Below are positions 1-13,500 of a stretch of DNA of 64,000 bases, in pieces. The stretch covers positions 2,051,501 to 2,115,500 of the forward strand of contig CATNEN010000024.1 in the NCBI GenBank assembly GCA_950097015.1, in the 5' to 3' direction. The translations under genes were made by a program, and so were the position numbers. Position 1 is the first letter of the stretch, and each line of letters begins with the position of its first letter. This DNA comes from Macrostomum hystrix (Eukaryota; Platyhelminthes; Macrostomidae). The notes beneath the pieces were generated by a model. It made no database searches. It was not told the DNA's origin and saw only the letters and a program-made list of their open reading frames with translations.

Positions 1-1286
1 CCGATCGTTTAAAAAGGCTGTAAAAATGCCAAGTTTGTTGGCTACAAAAAATCAGTGACGGCAGACTAGCCGTCACTGCAGATACTGAAACAGATGTAAG
101 GGAGGGCCATCCTACGATCAAACAACGCTACAATGCTAACGAAAAATATCAACTAATAAATGAAACTGCGATAAAAAGAAATAACTACTTCTTTCTTTCT
201 TTCTTTCTTTCTTCACCCGGAATAAACAAAAATAGTTTCCTGACAGTTCTCCTAATTAAATATGGCGCCATTTTGTGATGACAATATGTGAAGTTGGTAA
301 AAAACACCAAAAAAACAAAGTAACGAAGTAACAAAAAGCTGGAGGAAAAACCGCATACAAATTTGGAACAGAACCAGTGTATAGATGACAGTTGAAAATC
401 CAACCGTAACTCTCCTTCTCACCTGATCTACAGCTCACTGATTGATTTGGTAGATAGGCAACAATTGCAAGTTTACATGACCAGTTTGTGTTAAAATCCA
501 ATACTTTATGAGAGCCTTAGAAACCAAATGAGAAGGAGATATTGGGCACAACTCACAAACAGTCCGCAGGCATGTATTTTTGCATAGCGTAATGCATCGT
601 TATAAGCAGTGTAACTAACTTTCAGTGAAGATAATATTCTTCATTTGATGCATAAAATCATAAAACAGTGCATCGTGTTTTCCAAGCCAATTGATCCGAT
701 CAATAATTGTAATAGTTTAAGAACACCCCTAAATCATGAAGATCTCAAAGTTGTTCAAATTAACGAGTTAGTAAAAAGGTACAAGTAGCTCAAATAAGTT
801 TTTTACAGACCAGAAAATCCTTAATAACTTTCCTCATTCTCATCAACTGGTTGAGCCCGATTAGTTCAAACTAGTAAAATCACACACACACACACAAGCA
901 AGCGGAATTAGCAGATAAAGCAATGTTTGGAAGATGCTGCTTTAGTAACAGCTTCTATATATACATAAATATCTCACATTTAGTCGGCTCTAAAGTTGTT
1001 GCGGACTGCATCATGATTGGTGGAAAGTTGAAAAATACGTTGCATCAATGTATTATAGGTCATTGTGGGGTTGCGGTAGAAAACACAGACAGAGAGAGGG
1101 AGGACCATTTTGGGACCGTCAGTGTACCAATATTCGTTATGAAATAATTTCTCTCTCTGTCTGTCTCTCCTTTTCATTAATGGTTTTTAGTTATAAGAAA
1201 AAAGTTTTTTCTCATGCTTGTGTCCTTTCAAATCAGCAGATAGTTAATGTTCCGAAGCTTTCATCTCACACGCTGCTGTGCTGTGC
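1..1286. other. Gene-free stretch downstream of the KCC gene
   Basis: No coding exon is recognised here. It holds a short CTTT microsatellite at about 188-213 and a CA microsatellite at 881-896. The short open frames show no domain signature or plausible splice structure. The 3' UTR of the minus-strand KCC gene should begin just below 1287; no clear AATAAA was seen close to its stop codon. Confidence 0.6.
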
Positions 1287-1518
1287 TCACTGAGATATCG
1301 TGACCACCTCGCGGCCGGAGCCTCGTACTAGCAGCACCCGTTCCAGGCCCTCCGTCAGCGCCTCCAGGTACTCCATGTAGTGATAATCGCGCGTCGGATC
1401 TGGCACTGCGTTGGGGCCCGGCATGTTCAGCACTAACAGCGAGGCACCAGCTGATTTCTTCTTGATAATCTCGTTCAGCTGCACTGCGCTGTGCATGCGG
1501 CGCAGCATCAGTGTGTCC
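1287..1518 (-). CDS. KCC: KCC terminal coding exon
   Basis: Reads [18 protein letters not shown].. through [25 protein letters not shown] and [10 protein letters not shown]-stop, matching the conserved KCC C-terminus. Acceptor CCTCTGCAG at 1519-1520; the entering base completes the TT left by exon 8 to give Leu. Confidence 0.95.
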
Positions 1519-4500
1519 CTGCAGAGGCGGGAGAAAAGGACAGAGAGTAACTGAAGGACCAGGGAGACTGCAGAGAGTAACTGAATGACCAGGGGAGACT
1601 GCAGAGAGTAACTGAAGGACCAGGGAGACTGCAGAGAGTAACTGAAGGACCAGGGCAGACTGCAGAGAGTAACTGAAGGACCAGGGAGACTGCAGAGAGT
1701 AACTGAATGACCAGGGGAGACTGCAGAGAGTAACTGAAGGACCAGGGAGACTGCAGAGAGTAACTGAAGGACCAGGGAGACTGCAGAGAGTAACTGAATG
1801 ACCAGGGGAGACTGCAGAGAGTAACTGAAGGACCAGGGAGACTGCAGAGAGTAACTGAAGGACCAGGGCAGACTGCAGAGAGTAACTGAAGGACCAGGGC
1901 AGACTGCAGAGAGTAACTGAAGGACCAGGGCAGACTGCAGAGAGTAACTGAAGGACCAGTGAAAAGGACAGAGCGTGATTGAAGGACCAGTGAAAATGAC
2001 AGGGAGTAATTGAAGGACCAGTGAAAAGGACAGGGAGTAATTGAAGGACCAGTGAAAAGGACAGGGAGTAATTGAAGGACCAGTGAAAAGGACAGGGAGT
2101 AATTGAAGGAACAGTGAAAGAAACAGGGAGTAATTGAAGGACCAGTGAAAAGGACAGGGAGTAATTGAAGGACCAGTGAAAGGGACAGGGAGTAATTGAA
2201 GGACCAGTGAAAAGGACAGGGAGTAATTGAAGGACCAGTGAAAAGGACAGGGAGTAATTGAAGGACCAGTGAAAAGGATAGGGAGTAATTGAAGGACCAG
2301 TGAAAGGGACAGGGAGTAATTGAAGGACCAGTGAAAGGGACAGGGAGTAATTGAAGGACCAGTGAAAAGGACAGGGAGTAATTGAAGGACCAGTGAAAAG
2401 GACAGGGAGTAATTGAGGGACCAGTGAAAGGGACAGGGAGTAATTGAAGGACCAGTGAAAGGGACAGGGAGTAATTGAAGGACCAGTGAAAAGGACAGGG
2501 AGTAATTGAAGCACCAGTGAAAAGGACAGGGAGTAATTGAAGGAACAGTGAAAGAAACAGGGAGTAATTGAGGGACCAGTGAAAAGGACAGGGAGTAATT
2601 GAGGGACCAGTGAAAAGGACAGGGAGTAATTGAAGGACCAGTGAAAAGGACAGGGAGTAATTGAAGGACCAGTGAAAAGGACAGGGAGTAATTGAAGGAC
2701 CAGTGAAAAGGACAGGGAGTAATTGAAGGACCAGTGAAAAGGACAGGGAGTAATTGAAGGACCAGTGAAAAGGACAGGGAGTAATTGAAGGACCAGTGAA
2801 AAATAGGCCTTTCTAAAGCTCAAGAACTTGATTGACATTGATCGATTGTCAGAGTATGCAAAGCTATTTGAACTGAAAACCATGCTAAACCTAATCCCTG
2901 ACAAATAATTGACCTAAAATGTATCCTTACCATGCATGAGAAGCTGAGACAAATGGCAACTCGGTTAGATAAAGTCAAACTCTGTGAATTTATGAGTCTA
3001 GAGTCGGATTAGACTGTTCATGGTGGTATTGATGTCAAAATGCTTAATAATGAAGGCTTGCGATTCCCGTGATTAACTGTGAGCGACCAGTTTCATTTGC
3101 CAAAACTTCCTACTTATACGAGTAGTAGTAAGCATTTTTTTTGCTAAAAAATCTATCGAAAACTTTTTAATCCACAGAAATAACTTTGACTAACCAGTGA
3201 TTGCCAGTTTTGCAATATTTATAACCAATTATTTAGCTCGTATAACCAGACTGGCACACAGGTGCAGAATACTAAATCTGTCATTCAGTGATGCGTGTGT
3301 ACTCGTACAGGTAGATTCACACAGGGGGGAAATAAGCTTTGTCCAGTCTATGTCTTTTAAGGCTCCTCAACTGTTAGCTTTGTTCAAGATTGTGTGTGTT
3401 GTTAGCTCAATCAAACTGACTGAACTAAATTTGGTAATGCGATCCTCCAATAGGAGATAATATTCATACGCCATGTCTGTTTAGGAAAAGGAAAAGAGAA
3501 ATTAGTGGGAATACAGTGGGTGTTCATCATGGGTAGAAGATAGAATGTACGCCCTAAACAGTTGGGCCACGTGTAAAGCCAGTGGCACAGCCACAGCTAT
3601 GGCTCGGTGATTCCAAAGGCTGTGTGGCTCAAACAGATGTTCAGCCCATAATAATAGACCCGCAGCCAGCGAGGAGGCAATTCTGCCCATATCGCCCCTT
3701 GCCCCTTGCAATGTACCTGACCTATTTCGGCATCCTCTATTCTGATCGCCCTAGAATCGAGAAGCAAAGAAGGCCTCAAGGCCCTTTGCGGCGAAAGACG
3801 ACAGCTCCTTCGACACTAGGCAGGAGCTGCAGCGGCACTGCCCGCTGCACGCACAGGTCTTTAGCTTTTGCCGGCTAAACTGGTCCGGTCTCAAGCCGGA
3901 CTTGACGTCTCTTCACCTCGCATGAACCCCCCGTCCACCCAGCCCGCCCCAGCTGTCACGTGGGCATCTACTGCGCAGCTCAGAGGGGGAGAAGCCAAGG
4001 AGGGGGGTTAGGGGAGGGGATTATGGTGGGGTATGGGATCTGGACGTGTCGGCTGGCTTGTGCGCTCGGCGTCTATGTGAGGCAGCCACCCGTCCCCCTG
4101 ATCGACACCGAGTTCACTGTCGCGTGTCCTAAGGCTTGTCCAGCATCTCACATGCTCTCACGCCCATGCGCTTCACAGCGATTCGCCTCACATAAAGGCT
4201 TTAGGCAAAACACCCGCCTAAAATAATCCTTAGGCGGGTTATATGCATTTTTGTTGGATTTTAACTAATCTGCTCGAAATTAATTTGCCTGGGTGTATGA
4301 TTGCCTGGTTACAAATTCCTACTTGCAGCTCATATACTCATATACTTTTTACTATTCGTAAACAATCACAAAAATCTGAATACTAACCGTTCTAAAGTTA
4401 TTCTTTTCCTAAAAAACTATGATTTTTAAAACAATGAGAAAAATGTTAGCTTCATTTGGCGACAGGACTGATCAGATGGTCACACCTGTGCGAGTTCTCA

Positions 4501-7500
4501 GCAATCTAATCACCAGGGTCCTCTTCATCGCCGTCTGGAGCACCGGCGGCTTTGAGACCTGCCGATCGGGTGCTTCTGTCGAAGGTCCCGACGGTCGCCG
4601 CCGAAGCTCCAAACGATGATGAAGGGGGCCCTGGTGACTGGGATGCTGAGACCAATGGTCCCTGCGACTGATTGGCATTGTGGCATTGTGACATCGAGTT
4701 TGTAGAGCCGACATGGTTACATGATAAAATAAAAAAACAAATGTTATTGGTGGTTTTTGCCACTTGACACCGACGAGAGTCATTGAATATCTAGACGATG
4801 CCGAGGTTTTGTGATTCTGGAAGCTGTTTCACCGGATAGAGAGGAAACTTTTAGCTCGTGTTCTCGACTTTTATGTCGATTGGTTGAATATTTTTAAGAG
4901 ATAGAAAAAAAGAAAAATTTTGGTATTTGTAAGAGCCCCGTGGTCTCTCTACTGTTGATGAATTGAGTCAGTGAAACTCACAAGCTCGGGTCCGGCCGGC
5001 CAGCCTGGGCGCTGAAGGTGTACTGATTCTGCATTTCGGTGCTCAGGTCGCCATTAGTCTGTCCGGGAGCTGCACTGCCGGCGCCGCCGCCAGCGGCAGC
5101 CTCGGCTGCGGCCTCCGTGTCGCGCAGGTTGTCAACAAACACCTGAGGATCTGGCATGCCCTGCGACTTGGCCTGGGCTAGCACTTCGCACCTGTTCTTC
5201 ATGCTCAGGGTGCGATTGGCGGTGTAGGCGCTGACGATCGACGTCTGCAGCTCCACCACCTCGACGTCGGCGTCCATGCGCAGCTGGCTGATGTAGGAGC
5301 GCATGAAGGTGCGCATCTCCACGGAGTTGTCGCTAGTCTGGGCCACGGTGAACACGCGCAAGCGGCACTTGCTCCAGAACTTGTTCCGCTTCAGCAGGTA
5401 GGCCAGCAATAGCAGCAGACCGCCGTCGTGTACAATCCACCACAGATCGATGGTGCCGCTCTGCTTCTGCTCCGGATATTTGATCGGGAAATTGTCGACA
5501 TTCTTGGGCACCAGGACGGCCTTGCCGCAGACGGCGCTAACGCGAATCACGGCCATGAACTTGTCGTAAGCCTCGGCGTGGTGACCTGAATTTGCATGTT
5601 GGATAAGACGATAGTTAAGACGATTTCAGTTCCCGGCTATACGAGTAGTTAATGTAGATTAGCACTTGTTGCATTTTGATTAGCATAAAAAATAATCCTT
5701 TCTAATCTCAGCACAATGGAAGCAATTTATGTCCTACAGCAATAAACTTAATTCCCAACTGCTTCAGTTCACCCAGCTGCTCGTAAAACGGGTACCAGCA
5801 TTAGCTGGGCTAGAAATTTGGGTAGTGAGGCGGCGTTAAAAGAACACTTTGGGATTTACTTGGAAATGCACGGGGCACTGTATGTACAGTTCCGGCTCCG
5901 GTTTGAGGATACAATTCTCGCTGCTGACTTGGCTAGACAGGCGAGTACAGTCACCAAAGTAATTTATGGAGGAAGTCCTTTGTTGCATTCCAGTATTTCA
6001 AATTTCAATTCAACAACATTTTGGGTTTAGCCTAGCTCATACCTAACCTACAATAGAACAATAAGAAGGATGGCAGACTGTTTCATGCAGCTTTTGTTAA
6101 TTCTCTCTCCCACTGTATAGTAAATTTCAGACGCAGAAGTTTTAGATACAGGCTTATTAGTCTAGTTGTCTAAAATCACATGGCATATGCTTCTCGAAAA
6201 GTACTTTTATGACCAATTTTCTTCCGATGCTCGGGTGACCTTGGTTACTTGCCTGTTTACTGTAGCAACTTAATTGCCAGATGCACTTGAGTACAAAATT
6301 TTGATGTGATTTTATGTCAGCATTTGGCTAGGGCCAACAGGGTGGGAAAAAAGCTATATGCAGGCCTCTTTAAAGCAAATCAATTCTGTCTGTCTGCGCT
6401 ATAATGAATTCTCATCATCAGAAAATTGCAATAAAACATCGAAATCGGATTAACGGAAGCAGCAATTGTCTTGAATCTTCAAAAAATCTACAAAATGATT
6501 TGATAAAAAATGGTACTAAGAGCGCTTTGACTGTTAGTCACGAATCAAGAAAAAATACAAATCGATTCATCGGCGCTATAATGCATAGTTTTGGCTATGA
6601 AATTGCTGTCTCAATATGAATACTACGAGCTCGTAGAAGTGTGCGCTTTACCAATAGTCTCTGCCTCGTCACCTGTAAGTGTTGAAAAGACATTTTTGCC
6701 GAACCCATCAATTCACGCTCAATTGTTTCATTCGCTAAAATACTGTATTCATTTTCAGAATCCACTTCCGCATTCTTCTCAATGATTCCTAGTCTGAGCA
6801 TTCTCCCACTAAATTTCGCACTCAATCACTCGAGCGAAGAGAGCAGAGTCCAGGGAGAGGGAGGAAACCTGACACAAATCCTGAATCCCATAGGCGTGGG
6901 ATCCCGCCACAGCTGTGCGTGCGAGAGGGGGCAGGAAGCTGAGTGTGGGTGGAGGGAAGGCGATGCTGTGATAGGAAATCGCATTTAGGAGACTCGTACG
7001 AAGAGAGAGAAGAAGATCTCAGACGGCTGGTGCGGACATCTCCATACAGATGGAAGAAAGGCTGGAGGGTGTGTCTGCTTATGGTAGAGCATCTGCTAGC
7101 ACTCAAGACGGTTTCTCCTTACCAAAAATATTCAGATCAAAATTGAATTTCAAGATCCTATTCTAGGGACCCTTGGGGACCCTTAGGAGAGAGGGGCTCT
7201 GGAAGGATGTCGCGTTAGCCGCTAGACCGCTATCATTGGGCAGTGTCATCTGCGATTCAGCGATTCCAAGTCTGGTGATGCTGCACGAGCGTCTAAAGCT
7301 AACATAACTTGACGTCTGATCTACCATATACCCTAGGGTTACACTAGAGATTTGGAGCAGTCCTGCAGTAGTCATACTCTCGAGACGTCACATCCTCAAG
7401 AAGTTACATTCTTAAAACGTCCCACCCTCGAGACGTCACATACTTAATAGTCCCATCCTCGAGAGATCACATCCTCGAGACGTCACATCCTCAAGAATGT

Positions 7501-10500
7501 TACATTCTCAAAACGTCCCACCCTCGAGACGTCACATGCTCAATATGTCCCATCCTCGAAAGATCACATCTTCGAGACGTCATATCCTCGAGACGTCATA
7601 TCCTCGAGACGTCATATCCTCGAGACGTCATATCCTCGAGACGTCATATCCTTGTGACGTCATATCCTCGAGACGTCATATCCTTGAGACGTCATATCCT
7701 CGAGACGTCATATCCTGGAGACGTCATAACCTCGAGACGTAATAACCTCGAGACGTCCCATCCTCAATAGATTTTTCAGGTTCACTCTTCTTTCATAAAA
7801 AACAGAATGATTCGCTTTCACTGGTTAATATTTAGAAATGCAATACAATGCTAAAAATCGACAAAGTACGAGTAAACATGTTGTCGAATGCTCAAAATAC
7901 CTTAAACCATGACTAATCTAGAAATGTTAAAATTGGGAAACAATTTTCATGCGCATTTTCAGCTCCATATAGAGGCCAAGGTAATTAAATGTGTGTTAAG
8001 TACGAGTAAGAACAGTCAATGACTACTCGACAGACTCACCGGACGACCAGGCGGTGGGAAAAGACACCATCACACAGTTGTGCTCAAGACCGCCAAGGCC
8101 CGCGCTTTGCACCAGATGCTCGATGCCTTGTACTACGTCCTCAGAGACAATCATCTTGGCGATGCCCTTCACTCGCTTGGCCTTCATAACGGCGCGCAGT
8201 GCAGCCTTGGCCTCGCCCATGTCGGCATATTGATCGTAGACCCGGCCCTGGATGACGGAACCAACAATGGTCAAACCGCGGCCAGCCTTTAGTTGAGACA
8301 GCAGGTCCAGCAAACCGTCGTGTTTCGGCCTCAAGCTATCATCGGCCTCCAGGAGTACAAGCAGCTGAGGCCGCCAGTTCTTGGCGTGCGGTGGTTTCTC
8401 GTCGACAGACAGCAGGGCCTTCTTGGCTGCCGACAGTTGGAGCCCGTTGGTAGCATCACCCCACTCCATGGCGGCGCCTTTCCACTGCACGTAGAAATAG
8501 ATTGCGATAGCAATGACCATGGCCACGATGGCGAAGTACCAGCTGGACAGGAACATCAGGGCCAGGCAGAGCAGGAAGCCCAGGCTGGAGGTGGTCCAGT
8601 GGTAATAGCGGAAGCTTGGCCGCCAGCTGGGCTCGCCTAGGAGGCTATTGAGGCAAGTCGCCATGTTCACGAAGCCGTAGCACATCAAGAAGAACTGCGA
8701 GATCAGCGGCGTCAGCGAGTCGATGTCGGCAATCAGAACACCGGCGGCGCACAGCGACAATGTCAGGAGCTGAGCGCGCAGAGGTTCACCGCGACCGGTT
8801 GTAACTTTGAACGGAGCCAGGAAGGTGATCACACTGTCAGCAGCGATAGCCTGGAACAGACGGGGAGCGCCTGAAAAGTAGAGATGGGTTTGGTGAGTTG
8901 TGCTGTTGAGTTGCTTTAAACGAAAGCTGCCTAATAATTTTTCTTTTAATCCACCTTCTATCTATTATGTTGCTCTTATCAGTAGAAAGACCACACTATT
9001 TCCCCTCCCCAGAAGACCACGGGGGTACTTCAAATACCCACTGCCCACTTCACGATTGCTCCCAAACCGAATGACCGATTTTCGTGAAAGTCCACCTTAT
9101 GGATCAAAATTTTCCGCCCCTTACAATGATCTAATTCTTAAAGAAGTCTGACGTCAGCATCGTCGAGATATTCAGATATTCTAGTCGGAGACCATAATGA
9201 CAAGGACAACTAAAAGAAAATTCTAGCCTGTGTTATTGATTTTCCTGGCGATTGGTTGAATATTTTGTAGATGCAGAAAAAGGATAAATGTTGGCATTTC
9301 TACTGCTAACCCAAAATGCCACTGTAACTTCCCCATCTGCCCCACACACTCTTTGCATTGTCGCTAGGTAATTTTCTTACCTGTGAGACTCTGCAGGCCG
9401 GCTCCCACAGTGGACAGGCAGGAGCCAATCAGGATCAGCCACTCGGTCGGCCAGGCCATCAGAGCCGCAACCAGTTTGCCGTCGAGGCTTGAGCCGAACC
9501 TGAATTTCGATGTACACGAGTTGCATCCTTGATTCAAAGCAAGCATAGCAACTGAGGTATTCTTGCTCTGAATAAAAAATATTTTCCAGATTCTGGAACA
9601 GTCTGGGGAGTGTTTTGAAGACTTACACAACTAAAATAAAATGTGCATCGGGGCTTCTAAAAACTTTCCAAGAAACTTCATCATGGGAACGCTGGCAGCT
9701 CAATGGCGAATGGCAAACCGCCCAAGCCCAAATCCTAGGTCCCAAGGCCGGATTTGGTGATTCTTCAGACCCATGTTAATTTCCTAGAATTCGAGATTAT
9801 GCTCAGGGGGCGGGCCAGCAAAACCTGAGGCGGAGACTGGAAGAAGAGGATGAGGCGACTCACTTGTCTCTAAGCAGCCTGCCGTCAACGTTAGCAGCGA
9901 ACAGCAGTGTGGAGCCGAGGTCTGACAGTTGCCATTCGTGCGATGCAAGGAAAATCCGCTTACGCAGCGAAATGATGCACTGTCCCTGCTTCTATCAACT
10001 TCTGTCTCTCTGTTGGCAAATATTTTGTATTTTCCGGACTTTGCTTGCTTTTAGTGTAATAGAGATCACTCGTTTTTCTTCTTTTTTCATCGATTTTTTG
10101 GCTTCGAAATTAGCGCATGGGACTGGAATTCACTGCTTGAAGTTCCTAACTCTAACTCCATTCGCATTTTGATTTCTCTCGCAATTCACTCTCGTCGATT
10201 TTTCCTATTTTTGTCCTCAGTCATTAGGTACTAGCTGAGATGGCCTCGATCTGCATCGTTATTCTTTCTTTCTTTCCGAAACCTCCTCTCCTTCCTCTCT
10301 CCCCTTGCTCTCTCCCCATCCTCTCTCCCCTTCCTCTCTCCCCATCCTCTCTCCCCTTTCTCTCTGCCCTTCCTCTCTCCCTTTCATCTCTCCCCATCCT
10401 CTCTCCCCTTCCTTTCTCCCCTTCCTCTCTCCACTTCCACTGTCCACTTCCTCTCTCCCCTTCCTTTCTCTCCTTCCTCTCCCTCTCCTCTCCCTCTCCT

Positions 10501-13500
10501 CCCTTCTTCCTTCCTCTTTCAGTGTTTGATTACTTTCAATATACGAGAATGTTAAAATATAAAAGAACTTGACTACTCGAGTTCCACAAAGTGCACTGAG
10601 TCGCCGAATGCATTCTCTACAGAAAAAGGATACAGACAGCGGAGGTGACCAGAACGGCGCTGACAGTGCCCCGGGGAATCGAGATGTGCGGCTTGGCCAA
10701 GTCGCCGCTGCGATTCGAGCCTGCCATGATGCCAGTGACGCTGGGGAAGTAGATGCCGATCAGCATGATTAGAGAAGTGCTAATGTCAGCAATCGATGGT
10801 CCCTCGCCGCGCGCCTTGTCGCCCAGCTCCGGTGGATCCGAGTCGTACAGGTAGCCAGCCTCGGCGAAGTGTGACGGCCAGAAGTTTTGAAAGAAGACGC
10901 CGCTAGCAATGCCGGGTATGCCGGGGAACTCGCTGATCTCGCTGCGCTCGAAGTACTTGCAGGCGGCCGAGTCGGTCTGGTTCTGGCAGTAGAGGCGATA
11001 AACTGGCCCGTTTGGGTCCTTGGTGCACCACATAGTGCCATTGTCCATCAGGTCCTTGGTTCGGAGTAGGCGATTGCCCAAGGCGCACAGCTTCGGGCTA
11101 GTGCCAGCGTTTGAGACAAAGAAGCCGATGAGCAGGCTCAGGATGGAGATGAGCACACAGGCTAGCGAGATTGGCGCGACTTTGGACACAAAGCGAATGC
11201 CGATCATCACACAGATTCCCATCAAGAACAACAGCAGGATGCCAAAAACTCGCGCATTGTGGAAGAAGTTCTCGAATAGGGCCGCCTGAGGCACAATGTA
11301 CTTCTAAAATGGGGGAAGGGAGACTGCTTTTTAAAAGATCGATTTAACCAAAGTCTATTTTATTTATTTATGCTTCTATTTATGCATTTGAATCCTCATT
11401 AGGCGTGGTTGAGCCAGCTAAATGCCCAGTAGATTCTCTCAATCAAAATGTACATAGCTTTCTAACCCTAGACTGACTCCCACCTCGCCCCAATTCCCCG
11501 CTCGCGTTTGAATGTAAGTTGCTAAAAATAGATTATATGTACAGTTGTGCGTATCGATTATTTTTCCTAACCCTTGATTGACTTCTACCTCACGCTACTC
11601 TCATAAAGGCTACACACTCCAAGCGTGTGAATGTCCTTGCTTAAAACTATCCTTAAATGGACGTTGTGTACAGCCACGTCTCCTTTCTTACCTTCAACCC
11701 GAAGTAGCAGTAATAGGGAGGAACGCCTTAAACAAAGTAAGGCTTCGGTGCCAGAAAAAAATGTAACAGTACAAGTAAATAAGCTGCGGTCCGTTAAAAT
11801 CTGCTTATACACAAAAATTATGGCTAGGTTTGCCAGAAACTCAAACTTTGTAAGATAAGCTTATTACAAAGAAGATCTCAGGCCCAAATGCTAATCGGAG
11901 CAATCAGATTCAACGAGTTTTGCCGATAGCGATTTGGCCACGGGTTAACGTAAGTCCACACTAGAACCGCTGTCTGGAATGCCTCCTCTGTTCTATCTAT
12001 TATCTCTCTGGTTGTTTCTTTTTAGCTCCTATAAAAAGCTTTGGCAGAAAATAACAGCTTGCTGAAGCAGCGGCGGCAAATGAAGCCGAAAATTGACCGA
12101 TAAGGGCTGAGATAGCCGGCTAAATTGTATCTTGTGAGTGCCGTTTTAACTACAGCGCTGCCTGAAAGCCTAAAACCAGGGCTGAGGCTCACAGATAAGA
12201 GCTTGAGAACTAAACCCTCACCGCCCCGAACTGAACTGCTCGACAGCAGCGCAATGCCGTTTTGGCATTTTATTAACCGGCGCTGAGTCTATTTTATCAG
12301 CTTTCCAAAGCCTGCAGACCCTGGGAGCCCTTGGTACGGGGAATCGCTGTTAATTTGACAACTTGAAACGAGATTTCTACCACAAAAATCTGATTTTACA
12401 GATTTTTCCGTATCCACCACTCAGCCCAATTTATTTACTCCTCTCCCACTGCCCCATCTATCTACCGATCTCACACTGCCCCATCTATCTACCGATCTCC
12501 CACTGCCCCATCTATCTACCGATCTCCCACTGCCCCATCTATCTACCGATCTCCCACTGCCCCATCTATCTACCGATCTCACACTGCCCCATCTATCTAC
12601 CGATCTCCCACAGCCCCATCTATCTACCACCGTCGCCAGGCGCGAACTCACGATGGCAATCTCGATGGCGCCGACAATGTACATAGCGGCTGCCACAGTG
12701 TTGGCCAGATAGAACAGAATGCCAACAGCCGAGCCGAACTCCGGGCCCAGCGACCGGGAGATCATAAAGTAGGACCCGCCAGCTGGCACGCGACCGTTGG
12801 TGGCGATGGCCGACATGGAGATGGCCGTCAGCAGGGTGCAGGCGCAGCAGGCCAGCACGACCATGAAGGTCTGGAAGCCGCCAGCGACGCCGACAATCCA
12901 GCCGAGGCGGATAAACAGCAGCACGCCGAAGATGTTCTGCACGCAGGGGAAGAACACACCGAGGATTGTGCCGAGGTTCGCCGCCTTCTGCTCCTCGCCA
13001 CGGGCCTCACCGATGGTCGAATTGATGCCGGCGCGGTACTGAATCAGCTGGGTCAGCACCGAGGCCACGCGAGGGCGGCCTGTGTACTCCTCCTGGGCGC
13101 GGCGTTGGGTGAAAATCAGCGATTGATTGCTAGACTAGCCCCGATGCTGAAGTGTGATGGATTGCTAGACTAGCCCCGATGCTCTGAAGTGTGATGGATT
13201 GCTAGACTAGCCCCGATGCTCTGAAGTGTGATGGATTGCTAGACTAGCCCCGATGCTCTGAAGTGTGATGGATTGCTAGACTAGCCCCGATGCTCTGAAG
13301 TGTGATGGATTGCTAGACTAGCCCCGATGCTCTGAAGTGTGATGGATTGCTAGACTAGCCCCGATGCTCTGAAGTGTGATGGATTGCTAGACTAGCCCCG
13401 ATGCTCTGAAGTGTGATGGATTGCTAGACTAGCCCCGATGCTCTGAAGTGTGATGGATTGCTAGACTAGCCCCGATGCTCTGAAGTGTGATGGATTGCTA

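Noticed and set aside
1261-2904. 547-aa minus-strand open frame as a gene
   Set aside because: It is the 30-31-bp arrays plus out-of-frame reading of the KCC terminal exon; the real exon there is in another frame.
8080-8640. Plus-strand frames antisense to KCC exon 7
   Set aside because: Shadow frames of a highly conserved minus-strand exon.
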